A stretch of DNA of 34,524 bases from Clostridium sp. 1001271B_151109_B4. GTDB lineage: Bacteria > Bacillota > Clostridia > Clostridiales > Clostridiaceae. A model generated the notes under the pieces. That model did not search any database. It saw only the letters and a program-made list of their open reading frames with translations, and was not told where the DNA came from. Both the position numbers and the translations under genes were made by a program. Of the stretch, positions 18,947 to 26,846 are shown piece after piece. Location: positions 8,807-43,330 of the forward strand of contig NZ_JADPBQ010000023.1 in NCBI RefSeq assembly GCF_015670405.1, given 5' to 3'. How positions within the stretch are numbered: the first letter of the stretch is position 1; each line of letters begins with the position of its first letter.

Positions 18947-18981
18947 TCAACATACCTCATTTCATTTATTATTCTTTCGAT

Positions 18982-19010
18982 ATTATAACATAAAAATTTT
19001 AACTTTGTAT
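18982..19010 (-). promoter_or_regulatory. probable promoter of the ABC-F gene
   Basis: On the minus strand TATAAT (18987-18982) is a perfect -10, with ATACAA (19010-19005) 17 bp upstream as a weak -35. The leader would be about 30 nt. Confidence 0.45.
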
Positions 19011-19142
19011 TAAAATATACAATAAATAAACTAGTGAATTGGTGAGAAATCTGCAAAAAAAATCATTGTAAAAATTTTATATGCAAAAAATGATTTATTA
19101 ACATAAAAAAGAAGCACAAATTAAGTATGTAAAAATAAAGAA

Positions 19143-19167
19143 AAAAGCTGATATATAATCAGCTTTT
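19143..19167 (-). terminator. terminator after the DUF4351 fragment
   Basis: AAAAGCTGAT (19143-19152) inverts to ATCAGCTTTT (19158-19167). On the minus strand it ends in a T-rich tract (19146-19141 and beyond). It would end the hlyIII transcript. Confidence 0.8.
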
Positions 19168-19220
19168 AAGTATTTATTTGATAAATATATTAATTATGCA
19201 AATAAGATTATTATTTTTCT

Positions 19221-19436
19221 TTATAAAAAGTATTTATTTAAGTCTTCAAAAGTTTTTATATTAAATATATTTAAAGCAATATTAATAACGTCATTGTTTT
19301 CTAAGGATTCTAATTTATCAATATATTTTTCTGAAAGTGTTCCTAATCTTTTTGTTAACAGTTGCATTAATAATAAATGTTGACCACGCTCTATTCCGGC
19401 TTCAACGCCTTCTTCGTAAGAACCAAAATTAAACAT
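19221..19436 (-). CDS. 71-residue DUF4351 protein, remnant of an Rpn/transposase-like nuclease
   Basis: The protein matches only the C-terminal tail seen in Rpn-type PD-(D/E)xK recombination-promoting nucleases and related transposase-like proteins. It has a Glu/Gly-rich helix (EEGVEAGIERG) followed by a DUF4351 helical bundle (LLLMQLLTKRLG, then LNIFNIKTFEDLNKYF). The nuclease domain of ~200 residues expected upstream is absent; hlyIII lies there instead. An AGAGAGG site precedes the ATG at good spacing and it starts 24 nt after the hlyIII stop, so it may still be translated from that transcript. It is either a remnant or a retained small protein; the function of such tails is not clear. Confidence 0.6.
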   Translation of the reverse strand: MFNFGSYEEGVEAGIERGQHLLLMQLLTKRLGTLSEKYIDKLESLENNDVINIALNIFNIKTFEDLNKYFL

Positions 19437-19460
19437 ATAATATAAACCTCTCTTATAAAA

Positions 19461-20108
19461 TTATATTACATAAGTAAAGACACAAATAAAGTGACTTAAA
19501 CTGCCTAGTAATATGAAGATATGGAATATTTCATGAAATCTCCATTTGCCAATTCTTAATTTTTCTGGTTTAATTCCATAAATTACGCCACCAATTGTAT
19601 AAAGAACACCACCAAGTACTAGCCAAAATAAGCTTATTCCAGGTAATACTGCTGTTAATGGTTTAATCATGAATAAAGCAGCCCAACCCATTCCTATATA
19701 CATTGCAGTTTGAAGCCATCTAGGGCAATCAAACCAGCAAAGTTTAAATGTAATACCAAGCACAGCTATAGTAATCATTACTATAAACATTGTAAGCCCG
19801 AGTTCACCGCCTATAGAAATTAAGCAAAATGGAGCATATGAACCAGCAATTAAAACAAAAATCATTGAGTGATCTAGTTTTTGAAATATTGAAATAACTT
19901 TTTCACTTGAAGTTATTCCATGATACGTTCCAGAAGTTGTATATAAAAGAATTAAACTAATTCCAAAAATAACTACAGATAAGATGGCAGTACTTGATGG
20001 ATTAGATGAGATTACCTTAGCTAGCATAGCAAATAAAGCAATTAGTGATAATCCAGCACCAACAAGATGAGTTATAGCATTAATAGGTTCCCTTAATTTT
20101 TTGTACAT
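19461..20108 (-). CDS. hemolysin III / PAQR-type membrane protein (YqfA-like)
   Basis: A 215-residue integral membrane protein with seven hydrophobic segments, the HlyIII/PAQR layout. Conserved family features are the opening REPINAITHLVGA, TSGTYHG with KLDHSMIF (metal-binding His and Asp), and the last-segment HEIFHIFILLGSLSHF, which supplies two further His. PAQR proteins are thought to be metal-dependent hydrolases or receptors; the hemolysin name is historical, and the bacterial role is poorly defined. ATG at 20108-20106 is preferred. The upstream in-frame GTG (20120-20118) overlaps the GAGAGG binding site, which is 11 nt from the ATG. It diverges from the DUF1836 gene and shares that operator-containing region. 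Confidence 0.9.
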   Translation of the reverse strand: MYKKLREPINAITHLVGAGLSLIALFAMLAKVISSNPSSTAILSVVIFGISLILLYTTSGTYHGITSSEKVISIFQKLDHSMIFVLIAGSYAPFCLISIGGELGLTMFIVMITIAVLGITFKLCWFDCPRWLQTAMYIGMGWAALFMIKPLTAVLPGISLFWLVLGGVLYTIGGVIYGIKPEKLRIGKWRFHEIFHIFILLGSLSHFICVFTYVI

Positions 20109-20133
20109 ATAAAAAAACACCTCTCAATTCGAC

Positions 20134-20154
20134 ATGTGGTTTTTAAAACTACAT
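20134..20154. promoter_or_regulatory. operator-like palindrome upstream of hlyIII
   Basis: ATGTGGTTTT-T-AAAACTACAT is a 21-nt inverted repeat with 9 of 10 arm positions matching, just upstream of the hlyIII binding site. It shares the core (A/G)GTTTT-N-AAAACTA with the palindrome at 20301-20315. Confidence 0.45.
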
Positions 20155-20248
20155 GATATTATATTAATATTATTTATTATATGTGCATTATAGTCAAAGT
20201 TTATTTTAGGAGATTTAAGGAAATTATCAGTAAATACATCTGTTTTTC

Positions 20249-20277
20249 TTGCAAATATTAGAAAATACTATTATTAT
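20249..20277 (+). promoter_or_regulatory. promoter of the DUF1836-ATPase operon
   Basis: TTGCAA (20249-20254) and TATTAT (20272-20277) have a 17-bp spacer. Transcription would start near 20284, just before the palindrome at 20301. Confidence 0.65.
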
Positions 20278-20300
20278 TAAAATATAGTAGTGATAATAAG

Positions 20301-20315
20301 TAGTTTTCAAAACTA
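20301..20315. promoter_or_regulatory. operator-like palindrome upstream of the DUF1836 gene
   Basis: TAGTTTT-C-AAAACTA is a perfect 7+1+7 palindrome between the predicted transcription start and the GGAGG site (20319-20323). A bound repressor here would block the gene, so it could be an autoregulatory site. Confidence 0.5.
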
Positions 20316-20328
20316 TATGGAGGATGTT

Positions 20329-20901
20329 ATGGATATAATAGAAATATTAAATAATTTACCGTTAGAAAGTAATATTAGGTTAGATGAAGTACCTGAAATA
20401 GATTTATATATGGATCAAGTAATTCAATTGTTTGAATCTAAATTGAATAACCAAAAAAGAAATAATGATGAAAAAATATTAACAAAGACAATGATTAATA
20501 ATTATGCTAAGGGAAAGCTATTATTACCAATAAAGAATAAGAAGTATTCAAAAGAACATATTATATTAATGTCTTTAATTTATAATTTAAAAGGAGCTTT
20601 ATCAATAAATGATATTAAGAGTTCGTTAGATAAAATAATAAGTAAATCAGAAGAAGACAATTATCCATTAAGAGAATTATATTCGAGCTTTTTAGAAGAG
20701 TGTTCTAATGATGAAAATAATTTTAAAAGGGATGTAACAACAAAGTTTGAAGATATAAGCAATATAGTTGATAGAAATGAAAAGTTAGACGGGGATTTTG
20801 AAAAGAAATTTTTAGTGTTATGTTCTTTAGTAAATATGAGTAATATGTATAGAAGAATGAGCGAAAAATTAATTGATGAATTTTTTACTGAACAGGAGTA
20901 A
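20329..20901 (+). CDS. DUF1836 domain protein, putative MerR-like regulator
   Basis: A 190-residue cytoplasmic protein of the DUF1836 family. The segment LTKTMINNYAKGKLL followed by KKYSKEHIILMSLIYNLKG (about residues 45-85) resembles a winged helix-turn-helix of the MerR type, suggesting DNA binding. The rest is helical, with no catalytic motif. ATG20329 is chosen because GGAGG (20319-20323) lies 5 nt before it; the upstream GTG20290 and ATG20317 overlap the site or the palindrome. It ends 3 nt before the ATPase gene, a tight operon. The matching palindromes in its promoter and in front of hlyIII make it the obvious candidate to bind them (inference). Confidence 0.8.
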   Translation: MDIIEILNNLPLESNIRLDEVPEIDLYMDQVIQLFESKLNNQKRNNDEKILTKTMINNYAKGKLLLPIKNKKYSKEHIILMSLIYNLKGALSINDIKSSLDKIISKSEEDNYPLRELYSSFLEECSNDENNFKRDVTTKFEDISNIVDRNEKLDGDFEKKFLVLCSLVNMSNMYRRMSEKLIDEFFTEQE

Positions 20902-20904
20902 TAT

Positions 20905-22596
20905 ATGAGAAATTCAAGTGATTTAAAAAAAGAATTAGATAGAATTGATGGCCGTGGCTATAAATCCTATAAAGATTTAGAGGGGCAATATAGTTTTAAT
21001 AATTATATATTGAGTATAGACCATGTTCAGGGAGATCCATTTGCATCACCATCAAGAGTAAGAGTTATAGTAAATGCCAATTATAATCAACTTCCTGAAG
21101 AATTATTTGATGAAAAATATAAGAAGGTAGCATTATGTGACTTTTTAACTAGATTATTTAGTAAAAATATTTATAAATATGGAGAGAAAATCTTTGGATC
21201 AGGAAAAAGTGGACTTATAGAAATAAGTAGATGTCCACAGCAAATATTGGAAAGAACTTCAGTAATAATAGATAATGAAAAAGTAGAGGCAAGATTTTAT
21301 GTTGGATTCCCTGCTAGGGGAAGAAGTGTATTATCAAGAGAATTAGAAAAGATATTATTTAATGTTTTGCCTAATATAGTTGAAAATACATTGATTTATA
21401 ATAAAATAAACACTAAGGCTTTAAATGATAGAATAAAATTAGTTGAGGATCAAGAATTTATAAGAAATGAACTTAAAAATAAAAATCTTGTTGCGTTTGT
21501 TGCTAATAATTCTATATTACCAAGAGAAAGTGGAGTCTCACAAAAACCTTTGAAAGATGGGAAAAAGTTTATTTCTCCTAAAGAATTGGAAGTAGAATTT
21601 AATACACCTAATAGAGGAGTAATTAAAGGAATGGGGATACCAAAGGGAATAACTTTAATAGTTGGAGGAGGATATCATGGTAAATCAACATTGCTTAGAG
21701 CATTAGAGCTTGGTGTATATAATCATATAGAAGGTGATGGTAGGGAATTTGTTATTACAGATGATAGTGCATTAAAGGTTAGAGCTGAGGATGGAAGATC
21801 GATAACTAAAACAGATATATCATTATTCATAAATAATCTACCTAATGGAAAAGATACTAAGAAATTTTATACTGAAAATGCAAGTGGAAGTACATCACAA
21901 GCTGCAAATATAATTGAAGGTATTGAAAGTGGAACAAAGCTATTTTTAATTGATGAAGATACATCAGCAACTAATTTCATGATTAGGGATAGAATAATGC
22001 AACAACTTGTAGCTAAGGATAAAGAGCCAATAACCCCCTTTATTGATGTAGCAAGGAGTCTTTATAAAGAGAGAGGAATATCTACTATATTAGTGGCAGG
22101 AAGCTCTGGGGACTTTTTTGATATTGCAGATTTAGTTATTCAAATGGATAATTATGAGCCGTTTGAGGTTACTGAAAGGGCTAAAGCTTTAAGTAAGGGG
22201 TTAGTTGAGTATAATAAAGATTTAAATATTGATATTAATTTTAATAGGGTAATTCTTAAAGGAACAATAGAAAGTGGTCCTAAAGGCGTAAAGATAAAAA
22301 CATTAGGTAAGGATGGAATTTCTATTAATAGAGAAAACATAGATTTACGTAGTGTTGAGCAAATAGTAGATAGTGAACAGTTAAATACTATTGGGGCTGT
22401 TATGAAATATGTTGAAAATAAATTAATGGGAAAGGATTTAACATTAATTGAAATAACAGATAAGGTAATCGAAGAATTAAATAAGAATCTTATTAATATT
22501 GATAATATTAAAGGTGGATATGGGAGCTTTGCAATGGTAAGAAAGCAAGAAATTATATGTGCATTTAATAGATATAGAAAAATAAGAATAAAATAA
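20905..22596 (+). CDS. predicted ATPase of the ABC class (COG3044-like)
   Basis: A 563-residue soluble protein of the widespread, little-studied ABC_ATPase family (COG3044). It has an N-terminal family-specific region (about 1-240, with GDPFASPSRVRV and GFPARGRSVL). The ABC-like core has Walker A GGGYHGKST (254-262), signature-like ASGSTSQAAN (326-335) and Walker B LFLIDEDTSATNFM (346-359). STILVAGSSGDFFDIADLVI follows as the switch region. There are no membrane segments and no partner transporter. It starts 3 nt after the DUF1836 gene, with CAGGAG overlapping that gene's end. The cellular role is unknown; a trypanosome relative is linked to RNA editing, so an RNA substrate is conceivable. 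Confidence 0.88.
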   Translation: MRNSSDLKKELDRIDGRGYKSYKDLEGQYSFNNYILSIDHVQGDPFASPSRVRVIVNANYNQLPEELFDEKYKKVALCDFLTRLFSKNIYKYGEKIFGSGKSGLIEISRCPQQILERTSVIIDNEKVEARFYVGFPARGRSVLSRELEKILFNVLPNIVENTLIYNKINTKALNDRIKLVEDQEFIRNELKNKNLVAFVANNSILPRESGVSQKPLKDGKKFISPKELEVEFNTPNRGVIKGMGIPKGITLIVGGGYHGKSTLLRALELGVYNHIEGDGREFVITDDSALKVRAEDGRSITKTDISLFINNLPNGKDTKKFYTENASGSTSQAANIIEGIESGTKLFLIDEDTSATNFMIRDRIMQQLVAKDKEPITPFIDVARSLYKERGISTILVAGSSGDFFDIADLVIQMDNYEPFEVTERAKALSKGLVEYNKDLNIDINFNRVILKGTIESGPKGVKIKTLGKDGISINRENIDLRSVEQIVDSEQLNTIGAVMKYVENKLMGKDLTLIEITDKVIEELNKNLINIDNIKGGYGSFAMVRKQEIICAFNRYRKIRIK

Positions 22597-22610
22597 TTTG
22601 AATAAATGGA

Positions 22611-22631
22611 AAAAATATCTAGAATATTTTT
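22611..22631 (+). terminator. weak AT-only hairpin after the ATPase gene
   Basis: AAAAATAT (22611-22618) inverts to ATATTTTT (22624-22631). It is a pure A-T stem with the T-run inside the stem, so termination is uncertain. It abuts a possible tRNA promoter. Confidence 0.35.
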
Positions 22632-22650
22632 GAGATATATGGTAATATTA

Positions 22651-22678
22651 ATATTGTTAAGTTAATAATTAACAATAT
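22651..22678. repeat. perfect 10-bp inverted repeat touching tRNA-Glu
   Basis: ATATTGTTAA (22651-22660) and TTAACAATAT (22669-22678) are exact reverse complements around GTTAATAA. The repeat ends one base before the tRNA. It overlaps the likely -10 (TATTGT, 22652-22657; a TTGAGA -35 lies at 22630-22635, 16-bp spacer). Confidence 0.6.
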
Positions 22679-22753
22679 GGCTTGTTGGTCAAGAGGTTAA
22701 GACGTCACCCTCTCACGGTGAAATCAGGGGTTCGATTCCCCTACGAGTCACCA
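22679..22753 (+). tRNA. tRNA-Glu(CUC)
   Basis: Acceptor GGCTTGT (22679-22685) pairs with ACGAGTC (22743-22749), including two G-U pairs, then A22750 and encoded CCA. TCACC/GGTGA encloses CTCTCAC, giving anticodon CTC, which reads GAG. Confidence 0.95.
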
Positions 22754-22767
22754 TTATCAAGGATTAG

Positions 22768-22799
22768 GGAGTTAAACAATTTTGTTTGCTCCTTTTTTT
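22768..22799 (+). terminator. terminator of tRNA-Glu
   Basis: GGAG-AAAC pairs with GTTT-CTCC with a small internal loop, followed by seven Ts (22793-22799). Confidence 0.75.
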
Positions 22800-22805
22800 A
22801 TATAA

Positions 22806-22830
22806 AAAAAAGCTACCATAATGGTAGCTT
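22806..22830 (-). terminator. terminator of the yjiH-like gene
   Basis: AAGCTACCAT (22810-22819) inverts to ATGGTAGCTT (22821-22830). On the minus strand it is followed by a run of Ts, 7 nt after the stop codon. Confidence 0.9.
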
Positions 22831-22836
22831 AAATAT

Positions 22837-24219
22837 TTAATATATAAAATTTGCTATTAGAACTATAACTGGTAAAGTTATTAATGTTCTTTCTATAAAT
22901 ATTATAATTAATTCTTTTATGTTTATGGGAATTTTAGAACCAAGTAAAACTCCTCCAACTTCAGACATATATACAAGTTGAGTTACAGAAACTGCAGCAA
23001 CTATAAATCTTGTCATTTCACTAGTTATTGTTGTTGAAGCAACAACTGAAGGAAGTAACATATCTGCAAATCCAACAACTAATGTTTGAGAAGCTTGAAC
23101 GGCTTCTGGTACTTGTAATAATTGAAGTATTGGAATAAATGGTATTCCAAGAATTTTAAATAGTGGCGTGTAAGTAGCTATTATAAGAGCTAGTGTTGCC
23201 ATACACATAACAACAGGAAGAACTCCAACCCACATATCTAAAACATTCTTAGCACCATCAGCAAAGAATTCTTTTACACTAGAATTCTTTCTTGCTTTTA
23301 TTATAGCTTGTTCATATCCCCATGATAAAGAAGTATATCCTTGAGGAATAGATTCGTCTATTTTTTTAGTTTCACCATTATAATATGTATCTTTCTTTTT
23401 TGATAAAGGATAAATTCTTGGTACTATCACAGCTACAACTATTCCGGCCAACGTAACAGTTAAATAAAATGGTATAAACATATTTCCAAGTCCAACAGTA
23501 TTTATTACAACTAAGCTAAAGGTAATTGAAACTGCAGAGAATGTAGTACTTATAGTTGCAGCTTCTCTTTCAGTATAAAATCCATCTTCATATTGCTTAT
23601 TAGTTAGCATTATCCCTAAAGTACCGTCACCTAGCCAAGAAGTAATACAGTCAATTGAAGAACGACCAGGTAATTTAAATACAGGTCTCATTACTTTAGT
23701 TAATAATGAACCAAAGAATTCTAATAAACCAAAGTTAAGTAATAATGGTAAGAATAATCCTGCAAATAGGAATATAGAAAATAATACTGTTAAAAGATCA
23801 TGTAATACAAAAGCACCAGTATCACCACTTATTATCATTTCAGGTCCTATCTCGAATGCTGCAAGAACGCCAAATATACCACCTAATACTCTAGCGACTA
23901 ACCATATTGGTGTAGTGGTAAATAATGAGCTTAAAAGCTTATTATTAGTAATGAATTTAGGTTTAACAAATGTTGCTATTAAGCTAAGAATTGCTGAAAT
24001 AGCCATTGTACCTGTAATTATATATACTAAATATTCACCAAGAAAATTTACTAACATTCCAGAAAAAATAGCTACAGGAATTGTTACATCACCTTCATGT
24101 TTTATTGGAATCATAAATAATAAAACACCAATTATAGAAGGTATGATAAATTTTAAGTTATCTTTTAAAGTAACTTTATTTTTATTATCATCAAATGGTT
24201 TTAGTTTTGAAATTTCCAT
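22837..24219 (-). CDS. YjiH family membrane protein (nucleoside-recognition/Gate domain)
   Basis: A 460-residue polytopic protein with roughly ten hydrophobic segments. The Gate-type motifs are visible: LNFGLLEFFGSLLTKVMRP, SWLGDGTLGIML and, in the second half, ASQTLVVGFADMLLPSV. These fit the YjiH branch of the nucleoside-transporter-like Gate family. The transported substrate is unknown, and relatives include spore maturation proteins. The opening segment KFIIPSIIGVLLFMIP is the first membrane helix. ATG at 24219-24217 is preferred because AAAGGAGACAGA lies directly upstream. An ATG 39 nt further upstream (24258) lacks a site. The gene is monocistronic with its own terminator and diverges from proB. 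Confidence 0.85.
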   Translation of the reverse strand: MEISKLKPFDDNKNKVTLKDNLKFIIPSIIGVLLFMIPIKHEGDVTIPVAIFSGMLVNFLGEYLVYIITGTMAISAILSLIATFVKPKFITNNKLLSSLFTTTPIWLVARVLGGIFGVLAAFEIGPEMIISGDTGAFVLHDLLTVLFSIFLFAGLFLPLLLNFGLLEFFGSLLTKVMRPVFKLPGRSSIDCITSWLGDGTLGIMLTNKQYEDGFYTEREAATISTTFSAVSITFSLVVINTVGLGNMFIPFYLTVTLAGIVVAVIVPRIYPLSKKKDTYYNGETKKIDESIPQGYTSLSWGYEQAIIKARKNSSVKEFFADGAKNVLDMWVGVLPVVMCMATLALIIATYTPLFKILGIPFIPILQLLQVPEAVQASQTLVVGFADMLLPSVVASTTITSEMTRFIVAAVSVTQLVYMSEVGGVLLGSKIPINIKELIIIFIERTLITLPVIVLIANFIY

Positions 24220-24304
24220 TCTGTCTCCTTTATACATAAAAAATTTATAATTATTCATCTATATTCATTTTAAATGTAGAAATATTAAAAATCAATATTT
24301 TTCA

Positions 24305-24349
24305 TGCATAAAAACTAAAAAAAACATTGGAAAATTTAATTTTTATGCA
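24305..24349. repeat. 10-bp inverted repeat in the yjiH/proB divergent region
   Basis: TGCATAAAAA (24305-24314) and TTTTTATGCA (24340-24349) are exact reverse complements 25 bp apart. This is the only structure I can support in the 289-bp gap (24220-24508); the rest is AT-rich, and no T-box or riboswitch fold is recognisable. Confidence 0.5.
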
Positions 24350-24508
24350 AATATATTAAAATTTATGTGTTTTTTATTCAAGTTTATAGAAAGTAATTAT
24401 TTAATAAGGAAGATAAGGTCATAAATGTAAAGGAAGTTTTTATAGTAAATAATAATAAAGATAATTATAATAAAGAGATAACAATCTAAGTTTCAGGAGA
24501 TGATTAAG

Positions 24509-25315
24509 GTGAATTATAGAGAACAAATGAAAGAATGTAATAGAATAGTAATTAAGGTTGGAACTTCAACACTTACTTATGATAATGGAAATATAAACTT
24601 AACAAGAATAGAAAAGTTAACAAGGGTAATATCAGATTTAATGAATTCAGGAAAAGAAGTTGTGTTAGTTACATCAGGAGCAGTTGGGGTTGGTGTTAAC
24701 AAGCTTAAATTAAAAGAAAAACCAAAGAGCATAAAAGAAAAACAAGCGGTAGCTGCAGTAGGGCAATGTGAGCTTATGCATATATATAGTAAGTTTTTTG
24801 GAGAATATAGTCATGTCGTTGGACAAGTATTACTAACAAGAGATGTCGTAGAAGATGAGCATATAAGAGAAAATGTTGTTAATACATTTGAAACTTTATT
24901 AGAAAATGGGATAATACCAATAGTTAATGAAAATGATACTGTTGCCATAGATGAAATAGAAAACATAGTTAGATTTGGAGACAATGATAATTTATCTGCA
25001 ATAGTTGCTCAATTAGTTTGTGCAGACTTACTAATTATATTATCTGACATAGATGGGTTTTATGATTCAGATCCAAGGAAGAATCCAAACTCGCAGCTTA
25101 TAAAAACAGTAAAAGAAATTACTCCAGAACTAGAAGCATGTGCAGGTGGAGCAGGAAGCTCACTTGGAACTGGAGGAATGGCTACAAAGTTAACAGCGGC
25201 TAAAAGAGCTATAAATGCTGGGTGTAATATGGTATTAGCCAATGGTGATATTCCATCAATATTAATGGATATAATAGAAGGTAAAGAAATTGGAACATTA
25301 TTTGTAAAGAAATAA
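24509..25315 (+). CDS. proB: glutamate 5-kinase
   Basis: Phosphorylates glutamate with ATP to gamma-glutamyl phosphate, the first step of proline synthesis. The amino-acid kinase fold is complete: VIKVGTSTL (phosphate loop), VTSGAVGVG, NENDTVAI, FGDNDNLSAIVA, LSDIDGFYDSDPR and GTGGMATKL. At 268 residues it stops after the kinase domain and lacks the PUA domain of longer ProB proteins such as E. coli's; short forms are common in clostridia. GTG24509 is chosen since AGGAG (24495-24499) abuts the ATG at 24500 but is 9 nt from the GTG. proA follows after 25 nt. proC is not in the window. Confidence 0.95.
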   Translation: MNYREQMKECNRIVIKVGTSTLTYDNGNINLTRIEKLTRVISDLMNSGKEVVLVTSGAVGVGVNKLKLKEKPKSIKEKQAVAAVGQCELMHIYSKFFGEYSHVVGQVLLTRDVVEDEHIRENVVNTFETLLENGIIPIVNENDTVAIDEIENIVRFGDNDNLSAIVAQLVCADLLIILSDIDGFYDSDPRKNPNSQLIKTVKEITPELEACAGGAGSSLGTGGMATKLTAAKRAINAGCNMVLANGDIPSILMDIIEGKEIGTLFVKK

Positions 25316-25340
25316 AAATGTAGAGAGGGGTTAAGTAATA

Positions 25341-26585
25341 ATGAATGAATTAATTATTAAAGGAAAAAAAGCTAAAGAAGTTTCTTTTATATTAGGAAAT
25401 TTAAGTACAGGAGAAAAAAATAGTGGATTAAATGCTATGGCTGATTTTTTAGTTAATAATAAGGAAGAAATTATTAATGCTAATAAATTAGACTTACAAG
25501 CAGCTATTGAAAATGGTACATCTAAATCTATGCTTGATAGACTAGCTTTAAGTGAAGAAAGAATAGAAGGAATGGCAAATGGATTAAGACAAGTTTCTGC
25601 ACTTCCAGATCCAGTTGGAGAAGTTTTAGGAATGTGGACTAGACCTAATGGATTACAAATAGGTCAAAAAAGAGTTCCTTTAGGTGTTATAGGAATAATA
25701 TATGAGGCAAGACCAAATGTAACAAGTGATGCAGCTGGATTATGCTTTAAGGCTGGTAATGTAGCTATCTTAAGAGGCGGAAGTGAGGCTATTAACTCTA
25801 ATAAGGCTATAGTTAAGGTTTTAAGAGAAGGACTTAAATCTATAAATCTTCCAGAGGATGCAATTCAATTAGTAGAAGATACTAGCAGAGAAGTTGCAAC
25901 TGAAATGATGAAATTAAAAGAATATATAGATGTTTTAATCCCAAGAGGAGGAGCAGGGCTTATTCAAGCAGTAGTCAGAAATGCAACTGTACCAGTAATT
26001 GAAACTGGAACGGGTAATTGTCATATATATGTTGATGAATTTGCAGATTTTGAAATGGCTAAAAATATTGTATTAAATGCAAAGACTTCAAGACCATCTG
26101 TATGTAATGCAGCTGAAAAATTATTAGTTCATAAAAAAATAGCTAATGAGTTTATGCCAGTTATTTTAAAAGCATTAAAAGATAAAGATGTGGAGGTTAG
26201 AGGTGATGAAACTTCTATGGCTTACGATTCTTCAATAATAAAGGCTAATGATGAAGAATGGTATAGCGAATATTTAGATTATAAAATTGGAGTCAAAGTA
26301 GTAAAGAATATAGATGAAGCAATAAATTTAATTAATCATTTTGGTTCAGGGCATTCAGAAGCTATAATTACTAAAGATTATGCAAACTCACAAAAATTCT
26401 TACAAAAGGTAGATGCAGCAGCTGTTTATGTAAATGCATCAACTAGATTTACAGATGGAGAAGAGTTTGGATTTGGAGCAGAAATAGGAATAAGTACACA
26501 AAAGCTTCATGCAAGAGGTCCAATGGGACTTAAAGAACTTACAACTATAAAATACATTATCTACGGAAACGGACAGATAAGATAA
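25341..26585 (+). CDS. proA: gamma-glutamyl phosphate reductase
   Basis: Reduces gamma-glutamyl phosphate with NADPH to glutamate semialdehyde, the second step of proline synthesis; it may receive the unstable substrate directly from ProB. The aldehyde-dehydrogenase-like fold shows [17 protein letters not shown], then [21 protein letters not shown] and [10 protein letters not shown], with catalytic C255. FGSGHSEAI and the closing [14 protein letters not shown] with HARGPMGL also match. The 414-residue length is standard. GAGAGGGG precedes ATG25341. It is co-transcribed with proB; the 62-bp repeats begin 4 nt after its stop. Confidence 0.97.
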   Translation: MNELIIKGKKAKEVSFILGNLSTGEKNSGLNAMADFLVNNKEEIINANKLDLQAAIENGTSKSMLDRLALSEERIEGMANGLRQVSALPDPVGEVLGMWTRPNGLQIGQKRVPLGVIGIIYEARPNVTSDAAGLCFKAGNVAILRGGSEAINSNKAIVKVLREGLKSINLPEDAIQLVEDTSREVATEMMKLKEYIDVLIPRGGAGLIQAVVRNATVPVIETGTGNCHIYVDEFADFEMAKNIVLNAKTSRPSVCNAAEKLLVHKKIANEFMPVILKALKDKDVEVRGDETSMAYDSSIIKANDEEWYSEYLDYKIGVKVVKNIDEAINLINHFGSGHSEAIITKDYANSQKFLQKVDAAAVYVNASTRFTDGEEFGFGAEIGISTQKLHARGPMGLKELTTIKYIIYGNGQIR

Positions 26586-26589
26586 GTGA

Positions 26590-26719
26590 GCCTCCAAATT
26601 TCAATTTGGCAAGGCGAACTTACTCAGCCGACAGAAGGAGGCAGAGTTTCAATAAACGCCTCCAAATTTTAATTTGGCAAGACGAACTTACTCAGCCGAC
26701 AGAAGGAGGCAGAGTTTCA
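26590..26719 (+). repeat. two 62-bp tandem repeats in the proA 3' region
   Basis: Copies at 26590-26651 and 26658-26719 agree at 60 of 62 positions (C/T at 26602 and G/A at 26614 of copy 1) with a 68-bp period. Within each unit GCCTCC can pair with GGAGGC near the far end. CCAAATT pairs with AATTTGG, sharing two bases with the outer stem, so the two folds compete. GGC...GCC adds a third small stem. GC content is higher than the surroundings. There is no ORF. Either 3' RNA structure or an intergenic repeat family would fit. Confidence 0.85.
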
Positions 26720-26846
26720 TCTGTGATATTTCACTTAAAATATGTAGAAAGCCAGTTATCTAGCAGTTTTATATAAAAAATAATGTACAAATTTTAAAAT
26801 AAACACATATCATATAGTAGAAGAAATAGTCGAGAAGGAATAATAT

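Noticed and set aside
20109..20120. GTG start for the HlyIII-like gene
   Set aside because: The GTG overlaps the GAGAGG binding site, which then serves the ATG at 20108.
24259..24499. T-box or proline-responsive leader upstream of proBA
   Set aside because: No T-box sequence, specifier loop or terminator is recognisable; only a 10-bp inverted repeat is present.
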